A DNA stretch of 10,411 nt from Anaerolineae bacterium (GTDB taxonomy: Bacteria > Chloroflexota > Anaerolineae > Anaerolineales > Villigracilaceae), in contig DNDO01000180.1 in the NCBI GenBank assembly GCA_003484265.1, forward strand, positions 1,089 through 11,499, in the 5' to 3' direction. Positions 1-7,093 of this stretch are shown in pieces. The translations under genes were made by a program, and so were the position numbers. The notes beneath the pieces were generated by a model. That model ran no database searches, had not been told where the DNA came from, and was given only the letters and a program-made list of their open reading frames with translations. Every line of letters begins with the position of its first letter. Position 1 is the stretch's first letter.

Positions 1-578
1 AGGTCGGCGGCGGCTTCCTCAAGGGTGCGATCAAAGTCTGCGAGGCGCGCGCGAACGATCACGTAAACGAAGGGGATATCAAAGGCAATATGTGACAGCG
101 TGATGGTATGCAAGCCGGTCGTCAACCTGAGCCCCAGCAGATTGTTGATCAACGGAAAAAGGGCTTGATTGAAGAAGAGCAGTAAAGCGATGCCCAGCAC
201 GATCTCAGGAATAACGATGGGAAGGTACAGATTTGCATCGAAGGTTGTTCTGAGCTTAAAACGATAACGGTCCATTGCCAGCGCGGTTAGTGTGCCGATC
301 GCAGTAGCTACGACCGTGGTGATCAGCGCGACTAGCAGACTGTTACGCGCTGAATCCAATAACTGATCGTTCTGTGCCAGCGCGGAATACCATTCTGTGG
401 AAAAACCAGAGAACACAGCGACAGAACGTGTATTGTTGAACGAGAACACGATCAGAATCAGGACCGGCAAATAGATAAAACCGAATACAAGCAAGGCATT
501 CGTACTTAATAGCCAGTTTCCAATTCGTGTTGATAACCGCACCTGTTCCTTCGGATAAACTGGGAATTTTCCGCTCAT
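1..578 (-). CDS. potC: Polyamine-type ABC transporter permease, PotC-like (3' end cut by window edge)
   Basis: This is the second inner-membrane subunit of a spermidine/putrescine-type ABC importer. I translated it by hand: 192 complete codons from ATG at 578 to the window edge, so the C-terminal part is missing. The N-terminus MSGKFPVYPKEQVRL is followed by a hydrophobic helix (about residues 24-47, FGFIYLPVLILIVFSF), a periplasmic segment (FNNTRSVAVFSGFSTEWY) typical of PotC-type permeases, and further helices around 78-102, 116-140 and 155-176. The sequence breaks off in LEEAAAD (186-192), the start of the EAA loop that contacts the ATPase. The ATG overlaps the potB stop by 4 bp (ATGA), so translation is probably coupled. 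The substrate could be another cationic or omega-amino compound; the family alone does not fix it. A binding protein would be expected further downstream, outside the window. Confidence 0.9.
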   Translation of the reverse strand, partial: MSGKFPVYPKEQVRLSTRIGNWLLSTNALLVFGFIYLPVLILIVFSFNNTRSVAVFSGFSTEWYSALAQNDQLLDSARNSLLVALITTVVATAIGTLTALAMDRYRFKLRTTFDANLYLPIVIPEIVLGIALLLFFNQALFPLINNLLGLRLTTGLHTITLSHIAFDIPFVYVIVRARLADFDRTLEEAAAD

Positions 579-1486
579 AATGCGCTCCGTTCCCGCTCGC
601 TGCCTGATCTGAAGTAGGCAATGACACCGATCATAACAAGCACCATCAGGATCATAGACATTCCTGAACCGAAGGGCCAGTTGCGCGCAACACCAAACTG
701 ACGGTTGATCAGCGTGCCGATCATCTCAACCTTACCGCCACCCATGATATCGGGGGTGACGAATGCCCCAACGACGGGAACAAATACCAGCACAAATGCT
801 GCGATGACCCCGGGCAGGGTCATGGGGAGCATCACACGCCAGAACGCACGCCGCGGCGACGCGCCCAGATCCGCGGCGGCTTCCATAAGAGTGTGGTCAA
901 ACTTTTCTATGGAAGTGTACATCGGCAGGATCGCAAAGGGTAAGTAACCGTAGATCAAACCGACCACGACCCCAAACTCGTTGAACAACATTTCAAGAGG
1001 TTGATTAATAAGTTGGAGAGTGTTCAGCAGCGAATTGAGCAAGCCTTCGGATGCGAGTACCTGTTTGAGAGCATACGTCCGCACGAGAAAGTTAGTCCAG
1101 AATGGGATGATGACGAGGACCATCAGAGCGTCGCGCAATATCGGTTTTTGTTTTGCAATGAAGTACGATAGGGGATACCCAACAACGATACACCAGAATG
1201 TGACAATCACGCCGATACGCACCGAGTGGCCAAAGATGCTCAAGTAAAGCCAGGGATTACAGGCAGGACCTGCGAACTCGGTGGCGCAGGCATTGAAAAA
1301 CAATCTGTAATTTTCGATCGTGTAAACGGGAGGGATTTGTATGCCGCCGGCACGACCGCGCTCGACGAAGCTGATGAATAGCATGATCAACAAAGGCAGA
1401 TTGAAGAAGATCAATATCCACAACGCACCGGGGCTGATCAACCCCATCAACTGCCTTTTTTCATTGCGTCTGAAAAATTTCATCAT
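575..1486 (-). CDS. potB: Polyamine-type ABC transporter permease, PotB-like
   Basis: This 303-residue protein is the first inner-membrane subunit of the importer, a normal length for PotB/PotH. It has a short basic cytoplasmic N-terminus, a first helix at about 15-40 (LISPGALWILIFFNLPLLIMLF, shown in part), a periplasmic loop, and helices around 88-112, 120-137, 170-190, 224-245 and 272-292. The ATPase-docking EAA loop is clear at 202-221 (EAAADLGASPRRAFWRVMLP). The periplasmic loop holds two cysteines (67 and 76) that could form a disulfide; this is an inference. The gene begins with two adjacent ATG codons (1486 and 1483). A Shine-Dalgarno AGAGG at 1495-1499 overlaps the potA stop, 11 bp upstream. 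It ends in the ATGA overlap with potC. Its binding-protein partner is not in view. Confidence 0.93.
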   Translation of the reverse strand: MMKFFRRNEKRQLMGLISPGALWILIFFNLPLLIMLFISFVERGRAGGIQIPPVYTIENYRLFFNACATEFAGPACNPWLYLSIFGHSVRIGVIVTFWCIVVGYPLSYFIAKQKPILRDALMVLVIIPFWTNFLVRTYALKQVLASEGLLNSLLNTLQLINQPLEMLFNEFGVVVGLIYGYLPFAILPMYTSIEKFDHTLMEAAADLGASPRRAFWRVMLPMTLPGVIAAFVLVFVPVVGAFVTPDIMGGGKVEMIGTLINRQFGVARNWPFGSGMSMILMVLVMIGVIAYFRSGSERERSAL

Positions 1487-1497
1487 CAGATATACCT

Positions 1498-2598
1498 CTA
1501 TTCCGTTAGAAGCCGCGGGGATGTGGTCGAGAACCCAACAGTTACCTCGTCATCCGCCCTAGCCAGTTCTTTTTGAGACTGCTTTATATTCTGTTCGCGT
1601 ACACGCAGCTTGTGACCGCCGGGGAAACGAACACCGTAATGGGTATCCGTACCAATATAGATGACGTCCTCGACCCGCCCCTTTAGATTGTTCCCGCCTT
1701 CGATCTCATGATTCAGACGAAGCTTTTCGGGTCTTACCGCGACTGAAACCTGCTGCCCACTCGTGAATGTTCGACTCGATTCCACACGGACTTCGCCGCT
1801 GCCCGGCAGATCTACAACCACTACCTTGCCATTCTGTCCTTTTACAATACCGTCCATGAAATTCGTTTCCCCGATGAAATCAGCGACAAATTTATTCGCG
1901 GGACGTTCGTAGATCTCTTCGGGCTTGCCCACCTGTAGCGCCTTGCCTTTGCTCATTACGGCAATGCGATCGCTCATCGTCAACGCTTCCTCCTGATCGT
2001 GGGTCACATAAATGAAAGTAATTCCCACTTCACGTTGGAGTGTTTTTAATTCCAATTGCATTTCCTTGCGGAGTTTTAGATCAAGTGCGCCGAGAGGCTC
2101 ATCGAGAAGTAGAACTTCGGGTTTGTTGACCAGGGCCCGGGCGAGGGCGATGCGTTGTTGTTGTCCGCCGGAGAGTTGTTTGGCCCGGCGCATTTCCATG
2201 CCGGGCAAACGCACCATTTCCAAAGCTTCCGATACACGCGCCGAGCGTTCCGCCTTGCCCACACCTTTCATTTCCAATCCGAAGCCGATATTTTGCTCGA
2301 CTGTCATGTGAGGGAACAACGCATATTGCTGAAATACCGTGTTGACGGGACGTTGATGAGCAGATACCTGACTCATTTCGTTGCCCTTGATCATTATTTT
2401 TCCAGAGGTTGGAAGTTCAAAGCCAGCGATCATTCGCAGGGATGTCGTCTTGCCACAGCCAGAGGGACCCAGCAGAGAGAAGAATTCCCCGTCCTTGATC
2501 TGCATGGTGACGTGATCGACAGCCGACAGGATACCGCCTTCGGGTGTCACGAATTGCTTTAATACGTCCTGCATTTCTACAGCAAACTCATTTGCCAT
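1498..2598 (-). CDS. potA: Polyamine-type ABC transporter ATP-binding protein, PotA-like
   Basis: This is the ATPase that drives the PotBC-type importer, on the cytoplasmic face. I start it at 2598 (MANEFAVEM, 366 aa) because GAGGAGA sits 5-7 bp upstream; an upstream in-frame ATG at 2613 would put that ribosome site inside the gene. From this start, Walker A GPSGCGKT is at 44-51, the Q-loop (FQQYALFPHMTVEQN) at about 89-103, the signature LSGGQQQR at 142-149, Walker B VLLLDEP at 162-168, the D-loop GALD just after it, and the switch histidine (THDQEEA) at 200. Residues from about 242 onward (FIGETNFMDG, then a beta-rich tail) match the TOBE regulatory domain of PotA/FbpC-type ATPases. All catalytic motifs are intact. 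It precedes potB by 11 bp. The same family includes ATPases for iron and other solutes, but the PotB/PotC partners and adjacent patA favour amines. Confidence 0.93.
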   Translation of the reverse strand: MANEFAVEMQDVLKQFVTPEGGILSAVDHVTMQIKDGEFFSLLGPSGCGKTTSLRMIAGFELPTSGKIMIKGNEMSQVSAHQRPVNTVFQQYALFPHMTVEQNIGFGLEMKGVGKAERSARVSEALEMVRLPGMEMRRAKQLSGGQQQRIALARALVNKPEVLLLDEPLGALDLKLRKEMQLELKTLQREVGITFIYVTHDQEEALTMSDRIAVMSKGKALQVGKPEEIYERPANKFVADFIGETNFMDGIVKGQNGKVVVVDLPGSGEVRVESSRTFTSGQQVSVAVRPEKLRLNHEIEGGNNLKGRVEDVIYIGTDTHYGVRFPGGHKLRVREQNIKQSQKELARADDEVTVGFSTTSPRLLTE

Positions 2599-2627
2599 GT
2601 TACTTCTCCTCAAAGCAGAATGTTTTT

Positions 2628-2655
2628 ATTGTATACGCATTTCATCCCAACGCAA
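2628..2655 (-). promoter_or_regulatory. Candidate internal promoter for potABC
   Basis: On the minus strand, TTGCGT (2650-2655) and TACAAT (2628-2633) are separated by 16 bp. The -10 box matches consensus at five of six bases; the -35 only at TTG. Transcription would start about 20 nt before the potA Shine-Dalgarno/ATG region. It lies in the 88-bp patA-potA gap, which shows no terminator-like hairpin. It would allow transporter expression independent of the enzyme genes. Sequence match only. Confidence 0.4.
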
Positions 2656-2686
2656 GGAATTTCTTATCCAATTTTCCGGCTCATGC

Positions 2687-4042
2687 TTACAACGCCTTCG
2701 CCACAACACCTACTGCGTCGGTTAGTCTATTCAATCCCTCATCGATCTCTTCCTGAGTGATGACGAGGGGAGGCTCGATTCGGATGGTCTTCGCGCTCGT
2801 TAACGTTCCAGAGACTAGAACATTCCGCTTGAACAACTCCGCCGCGACCTTATATCCGATTTCAGGAGTATTGAAATGCTGGCCGATCAACAATCCCTTG
2901 CCGGTTATCTTATGATAGACCTGTGGAAATTCCTGGGCAAGGTCATCCACTTTTTCGGAGATGTATGCGCCCTTCTGCGCCGCGGCTTCCCACAATCTGT
3001 CTCGCAGAATAACGTTGATGGTGGCAATCGCCGCTGAACATGCCAGCGCGTTGCCGCCTGTCGTCGTGGTATGCATAAACGGATTCGGGTACATCATCGG
3101 GTGGAATATCTCTTCGGTGGTCGTCACCGCGCTGACAGGCATAACCCCGCCGCCGAGCGACTTGGCTGTGCAGATAATATCAGGGGTAACATCCCAGTGG
3201 TTGACGCCCCACAGCTTACCCGTCCGACCCAGACCCGTTTGTACTTCATCCGCGATCAACAGGACATTATGTTTCTTCGTAGCGGCACGGACACGGGGCC
3301 AGAAATCATCGGTCGGGACTATCGCTCCTGCCTCGCCTTGAATGGGTTCGAGCAACACGGCCGCAACTCCGATACCGACACCTGCGCAAATTTCCAACTG
3401 CTTTTCCAACGCGTCAGCATCGCCAAATGGGATGTGATAGACCTGCCCGCCGTACATCAATCCCATGCGTTCACGATAATCAGATTTGCCCATCATCGAA
3501 AGCGAGCCCATCGTTTTACCGTGAAATCCCTTGGCTGAAACAATGAACGCTGATTTGCCCGTATACAGTTTTGCGATCTTGATCGCGGCTTCGATGGACT
3601 CTGTCCCGCTGGCGGCAAAGAATGAATATTTCAGATCACCAGGTGTGATCTCCGCCATAAGCTTTGCCAATACGCCGCGCAATGGATCGATCAACTCCTG
3701 TGAAGGCATGGGACTGCGCTTTGCCTGTGCCATCACAGCTTCCACCACTTCAGGATGGCACCAACCCAGATCGAACATGCCGAAACCGCCGAGCCAGTCT
3801 ATATATTTTCTTCCCATTACATCGATGAACGTTGCGCCTTTGCCAGACCATTCAACAGAAGCCCAGTCGCCCGCCTCTGTCACAGACTTGCGATACTCCA
3901 GCCAGTTGCGGTTGAAATGCTCGGCAAAATTATTTTTCGATTCGTTGATGATCCACTTCGCCTGAGTCTCTTCGGGGAAGTGTTCCTGCTTGATGATGTC
4001 GAGCCACTGCGATGAATAAGATAGTGCGTTGTTGTAGTTCAT
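2687..4042 (-). CDS. patA: PatA/YgjG-like putrescine (diamine) aminotransferase, class III, PLP-dependent
   Basis: The enzyme is predicted to move the terminal amino group of putrescine or a related diamine to a 2-oxo acid, giving an aminoaldehyde. I start it at 4042 (MNYNNALSY, 451 aa), where AAGGA sits 5 bp upstream; upstream in-frame ATGs at 4060 and 4090 lack a ribosome site. The extended N-terminus and the segment NRNWLEYRKSVTEAGDW resemble E. coli PatA (NPGFLEYRKSVTAGGDY, from memory). Other matches are SQELIDPLRGVLAKL, KYSFFAASGTES (145-149 for SGTES), PIQGEAG, LIADEVQTGLGRTGK with the cofactor Asp at 265, CTAKSLGGG with the PLP lysine at 294, PFMHTTTTGGN, and SAKTIRIEPPL near the end. 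It lies between mmsA and potA, consistent with transport-linked amine breakdown. Cadaverine, diaminopropane or omega-amino acids are alternative substrates. No aminobutyraldehyde dehydrogenase is adjacent. Confidence 0.86.
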   Translation of the reverse strand: MNYNNALSYSSQWLDIIKQEHFPEETQAKWIINESKNNFAEHFNRNWLEYRKSVTEAGDWASVEWSGKGATFIDVMGRKYIDWLGGFGMFDLGWCHPEVVEAVMAQAKRSPMPSQELIDPLRGVLAKLMAEITPGDLKYSFFAASGTESIEAAIKIAKLYTGKSAFIVSAKGFHGKTMGSLSMMGKSDYRERMGLMYGGQVYHIPFGDADALEKQLEICAGVGIGVAAVLLEPIQGEAGAIVPTDDFWPRVRAATKKHNVLLIADEVQTGLGRTGKLWGVNHWDVTPDIICTAKSLGGGVMPVSAVTTTEEIFHPMMYPNPFMHTTTTGGNALACSAAIATINVILRDRLWEAAAQKGAYISEKVDDLAQEFPQVYHKITGKGLLIGQHFNTPEIGYKVAAELFKRNVLVSGTLTSAKTIRIEPPLVITQEEIDEGLNRLTDAVGVVAKAL

Positions 4043-4063
4043 ATAATTCCTTGTATCCATGCT

Positions 4064-4117
4064 TCGGTGGATTCGATTCGCCCTTCGCAAAACCCCTCAT
4101 GGCTACTCAACCACCGA
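4064..4117. repeat. Degenerate palindromic dispersed repeat between mmsA and patA
   Basis: The ends are a perfect 7-bp inverted repeat (TCGGTGG at 4064-4070, CCACCGA at 4111-4117) with partly complementary interior. Read on the minus strand it begins GGTGGTTGAGTAGCC and ends GGCGAATCGAATCCACC. This resembles a palindromic dispersed repeat that I recall from Chloroflexota and some actinobacterial genomes (GGTGGTTGAGTAGC...GTATCGAAACCACC). It fills most of the 81-bp gap and would fold as an RNA hairpin in the operon transcript. It has no U-tract, so it is not an obvious terminator. Confidence 0.6.
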
Positions 4118-4123
4118 TTACTT

Positions 4124-5590
4124 TTAGAATTTTCTCGACCATTCCTTGGGCCAGCGTTCGACAACAACTTTTTTCTGCGTAAAGAATTCCACCGCGTCCA
4201 TGCCTTGCCCATGCATATCGCCGAAAAACGAATCCTTCCAGCCGCTGAATGGGAAGAATGCCATCGGCGCGGCGACACCGATATTGATCCCGATGTTGCC
4301 CGCTTCGACCTCAGACCTGAACTTGCGCGCAGCCGAACCGGACGAGGTGAACAGACTCGCTTGATTGCCATACTGTCCGCTGTTAACAAGTTCAATGGCA
4401 TCTTCTACGGTGTTGACATGCATGAGGCTTAATACGGGTCCGAAGATTTCTGTTTTTGCGATCTCACTTCCGCGCGGGACGTCTGCCAAAATGGTGGGAC
4501 GTACAAAATTACCGCTTTCGTATCCTTTGACGGAAGTACCGCGTCCATCAACGGGGACGGTTGCTCCTTCTTTGACGCCTAGTCCTATCAATGATTCGAC
4601 TCTAGTTAATGACGCAGCGTTGATGACGGGTCCCATCTGGATACCTGAGTCCATGCCGTAGCCGACGGTGCGCGTTGAGGCGGCGTCACAGATCGCTTCG
4701 GTAAATGTATTTCGCGCAGAGTCAACCGTCACTGCGAAAGAAACGGCGAGACAGCGCTGTCCCGCACATCCGAACGCAGAGTCCGCGATGATTTTTGTCG
4801 CCATGTCCATATCTGCATCGGGCATTACGATGACAGGGTTCTTCGCCCCGCCCTGCGCCTGCACACGTTTGCCATGAGCGGCTGCAGTGGCGTAAATATA
4901 TTTGGCAACATTGGTCGAGCCGACGAAGGTGACCGCACGAATGGACGGATGCTCGAGAATGCCATCCACCGCATCTTTGGCGCCGTTGACGAGATTGACC
5001 ACACCCTTGGGAAAACCCACCTGCTCGATGAGTTTCATGATGAACTGCATTGTGGTCGGTACTTTTTCGGAAGGCTTGATAACATAGGTGTTGCCGGCCG
5101 CGAGCGCGTAAGGCAGATACCAAAACGGAATCATGCCAGGGAAATTGAAAGGCGCGATCGTGGCGCACACACCGACAGGCTGACGGATCATGATCTCGTC
5201 GATTCCCGTTGCGATGTCTTCGACAAAATCGCCCTTCATCATCATCGGCATACCGCATGCCACTTCGATATTCTCGAATGCGCGCACCATTTCGGCTTTT
5301 GCTTCTTCAAAAGTTTTGCCAGCTTCATCAGTGATCAGTTTTGCGATCTCGTCATGGTTGGAACGCATCAGATCGCGCAGTTTAAAGAGATATTGCACAC
5401 GGTCATTCACAGGCACACGCCGCCAACTTTGAAAAGCATCGCTCGCCGCTTTTGCCGCCGCGTCCACGTCAGCTTTCGTGCTGAGCGGGGTCTTCGTAAT
5501 CACTTTTCCCGTGGCAGGGTTGATGACATCAAAATATTCTTTGACGTTTGGTTTAATCCATTCGCCGTTTATGTAGTTGAGGATTTCCAT
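4124..5590 (-). CDS. mmsA: CoA-acylating (methyl)malonate-semialdehyde dehydrogenase
   Basis: The predicted reaction is methylmalonate semialdehyde + CoA + NAD+ to propionyl-CoA + CO2 + NADH, or malonate semialdehyde to acetyl-CoA. At 488 aa it has the usual length and complete ALDH architecture. It shows the MmsA-type segment APFNFPGMIPFW (146-157), IKPSEKVPTT (171-180) for cofactor binding, FVGST (222-226), and the nucleophile Cys280 in GCAGQRCLA. The position that holds the general-base glutamate in hydrolytic ALDHs reads QAQGGAKNP (244-252) instead, as in CoA-acylating MmsA/IolA enzymes. Arg103 in MVRAFENIE may match a substrate-carboxylate-binding arginine of Bacillus IolA (from memory). 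The start at 5590 has GGAG 5 bp upstream. It is the only dehydrogenase among three aminotransferases, so semialdehydes from beta-amino acids are the likely substrates. An inositol or valine pathway role is less likely here. Confidence 0.9.
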   Translation of the reverse strand: MEILNYINGEWIKPNVKEYFDVINPATGKVITKTPLSTKADVDAAAKAASDAFQSWRRVPVNDRVQYLFKLRDLMRSNHDEIAKLITDEAGKTFEEAKAEMVRAFENIEVACGMPMMMKGDFVEDIATGIDEIMIRQPVGVCATIAPFNFPGMIPFWYLPYALAAGNTYVIKPSEKVPTTMQFIMKLIEQVGFPKGVVNLVNGAKDAVDGILEHPSIRAVTFVGSTNVAKYIYATAAAHGKRVQAQGGAKNPVIVMPDADMDMATKIIADSAFGCAGQRCLAVSFAVTVDSARNTFTEAICDAASTRTVGYGMDSGIQMGPVINAASLTRVESLIGLGVKEGATVPVDGRGTSVKGYESGNFVRPTILADVPRGSEIAKTEIFGPVLSLMHVNTVEDAIELVNSGQYGNQASLFTSSGSAARKFRSEVEAGNIGINIGVAAPMAFFPFSGWKDSFFGDMHGQGMDAVEFFTQKKVVVERWPKEWSRKF

Positions 5591-5611
5591 GATTGCTCCA
5601 GTTTTTGATAA

Positions 5612-5661
5612 TTAGAGAGTAGATGATTAGTCGAAACTCATCGTTATTCCCTACTCCCTAA
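5612..5661. repeat. Imperfect inverted repeat between aminotransferase gene and mmsA
   Basis: TTAGAGAGTAG (5612-5622) pairs with CTACTCCCTAA (5651-5661) at 10 of 11 positions. An inner pair GATGA (5622-5626) / TCATC (5638-5642) extends the fold. It fills much of the 76-bp gap between the stop at 5667 and the mmsA start at 5590. There is no clear U-tract on the minus strand, and the mmsA ribosome site follows closely, so this looks like a processing/stability hairpin or a repeat remnant rather than a terminator. Confidence 0.5.
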
Positions 5662-5666
5662 CCAGG

Positions 5667-6992
5667 TTAATTCACCTGTTTATCCGTCACTTCCAACGCC
5701 TTCTCCACAATGGCGAGACCTTCATCAATTTGTTCTTGTGTTATACACAGCGGCGGGACGACGAAGACCATACTGCCCATGTTGTTCGCCATGATGAAGG
5801 TGAATAGTCCGTTCTGGCGCAGGACTTTCCCCACCTCTGCCATGACGGCGGGTGAGAAACTTTCCTTGGTCTCATGGTTGACCACCAACTCAATCGTGGA
5901 AAACAAGCCGATGTAACGTACATCGCCCACAGATATATGTCGTGCTTTGATGTCTTCCAACGATTCGCCGAGATATTTTCCGAGCAAGGCAGCGTTTTCA
6001 ATCAACTTATCTTCTTCGTAGACTTCGATCGTTGCCAATGCAGTTGCACATGAAAGCGCATGTGCGCTGTACGTGAGTCCAGCGTAGAGATATTTATCAT
6101 CGAAGAACTTGGCAATTTTGTCAGAGACAATCACCGCGCCGAGCGGAGCGTATCCGCTGGTTATCCCTTTGGCGGTGGTGATGATGTCAGGTACGACATT
6201 CCAATTGTCCACGGCAAACCATTTGCCCGTGCGACCCCATCCGCTCATGACTTCGTCGGAAATTAAGAGAATCCCATACTTATCGCAAATCTCACGAACC
6301 CGAGGCCAATAATCATCAACAGGAACAATGATCCCGTTCGATCCAACGACTCCCTCCATGATAACCGCCGCGATTTTATCGGGTCCTTCATATTGAATAA
6401 CTTCTTCCAAATGAGAAATGCATTCACGTTTGCACGACTCTGGTTTCTGCCCAAACGGGCACCGATAACAGAATGGGTCAAGGAAATGGACACCGCCTGG
6501 CATAGCTGGCTCAACAGCGTTGCGCCGGTAGTCACCCGTCAATGCAATGGACCCGTGTGTCGCGCCATGATAGGAGCGATATCGCGCGAGGATCTTATGC
6601 CGTCCTGTATAAAAGCGTGCGATCTTGATGGCGTTCTCATTCGCTTCCGCACCGCCAAGAGTGAAGAAGGTCTTCTTCAAGTCGCCGGGTGTGACTTCAG
6701 CAAGTTTTTTACCAAGCAAGCCGCGCGTTTCTGTGGCGTTGCCCGGGTGAGTAAAGGTCAATTGGGCGGCTTGGTCTTGAATGGCTTTGACTACCTTGGG
6801 GTGTTGATGTCCGATATTGGTGTTCATCAACTGAGACGAGAAATCGAGATAGCGCTTGCCATCCGCGTCCCAGAAGTACACGCCTTCGGCTTTGGTCACA
6901 GGGATCGGATTGGTCTGCGATTGAACAGACCAGGAGAAAAATGTGTATTCTTTGTTTAGATCTATGATTTCGTTTGATGTCAATTTGGTCAT
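5667..6992 (-). CDS. Class III PLP-dependent aminotransferase, omega-amino-acid/taurine type
   Basis: The fold-type I aminotransferase core is intact: GGAEANENAIKIAR (substrate/PLP phosphate region), SYHGATHGS, LISDEVMSGWGRTGKW with cofactor Asp246, and TTAKGITSGYAPLG with PLP Lys275. I start it at 6992 (MTKLTSNEI, 441 aa) because GGAG lies 5 bp upstream; the in-frame ATG at 7040 would begin inside the palindromic repeat. The N-terminal segment FFSWSVQSQTNPIPV and the DEVMSGWGRTG form suggest the group containing taurine:2-oxoglutarate, beta-alanine and related omega-amino acid transaminases; I cannot name the substrate. A four-cysteine cluster, C-x2-C-x8-C-x3-C at 175-191, follows HFLDPF. 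In the operon it sits directly upstream of mmsA, so making malonate or methylmalonate semialdehyde from beta-alanine or 3-aminoisobutyrate is a reasonable inference. Confidence 0.87.
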   Translation of the reverse strand: MTKLTSNEIIDLNKEYTFFSWSVQSQTNPIPVTKAEGVYFWDADGKRYLDFSSQLMNTNIGHQHPKVVKAIQDQAAQLTFTHPGNATETRGLLGKKLAEVTPGDLKKTFFTLGGAEANENAIKIARFYTGRHKILARYRSYHGATHGSIALTGDYRRNAVEPAMPGGVHFLDPFCYRCPFGQKPESCKRECISHLEEVIQYEGPDKIAAVIMEGVVGSNGIIVPVDDYWPRVREICDKYGILLISDEVMSGWGRTGKWFAVDNWNVVPDIITTAKGITSGYAPLGAVIVSDKIAKFFDDKYLYAGLTYSAHALSCATALATIEVYEEDKLIENAALLGKYLGESLEDIKARHISVGDVRYIGLFSTIELVVNHETKESFSPAVMAEVGKVLRQNGLFTFIMANNMGSMVFVVPPLCITQEQIDEGLAIVEKALEVTDKQVN

Positions 6993-7003
6993 ATGGACTC
7001 CGC

Positions 7004-7088
7004 TGTCATTGCGATGATCTCTCGTTCCGACGAAGCACATCTCAACTTGATCAGGAGATTGCTTAGGGCTATCGCTCTTGCAATGGCA
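7004..7088. repeat. Degenerate palindromic element, GTCATTGCGA...AAGCAATCTC family
   Basis: There are two nested arm pairs. The outer pair is TGTCATTGCGA (7004-7014) with TTGCAATGGCA (7078-7088). The inner pair is AAGCACATCTC (7033-7043) with GAGATTGCTT (7055-7064), complementary apart from one bulged C. The layout matches a dispersed palindrome that I recall as common in Chloroflexota and other bacteria (GTCATTGCGA...GAAGCAATCTC and its mirror). It fills the 101-bp gap between the two aminotransferase genes and is expected to be transcribed. No transposase or target duplication is visible. Confidence 0.65.
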
Positions 7089-7093
7089 TGAAA

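Noticed and set aside
343..627. A 94-codon minus-strand frame across the potB/potC junction
   Set aside because: It is out of frame with both permeases; the potC frame through this region gives a proper membrane permease with an EAA loop start.
2599..2613. Earlier ATG for potA at 2613
   Set aside because: The strong GAGGAGA site lies between it and the ATG at 2598, so the downstream start is better.
4064..4117. Rho-independent terminator between mmsA and patA
   Set aside because: The inverted repeat has weak interior pairing and no U-tract, and patA downstream has its own ribosome site but no clear promoter.
4874..5608. A 244-codon open frame on the plus strand, antisense to mmsA
   Set aside because: It lies wholly opposite a complete, motif-rich dehydrogenase, has a His/Asp/Arg-rich composition typical of antisense frames, and has no ribosome site or family resemblance.
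6393..6959. A 188-codon open frame on the plus strand, antisense to the second aminotransferase
   Set aside because: It is a mirror of a real coding region, with no recognisable domain and no promoter or Shine-Dalgarno signal.
7004..7088. CRISPR or insertion sequence reading of the intergenic repeats
   Set aside because: No regular direct repeats with spacers, no transposase, and no target-site duplication; the elements are single palindromes.
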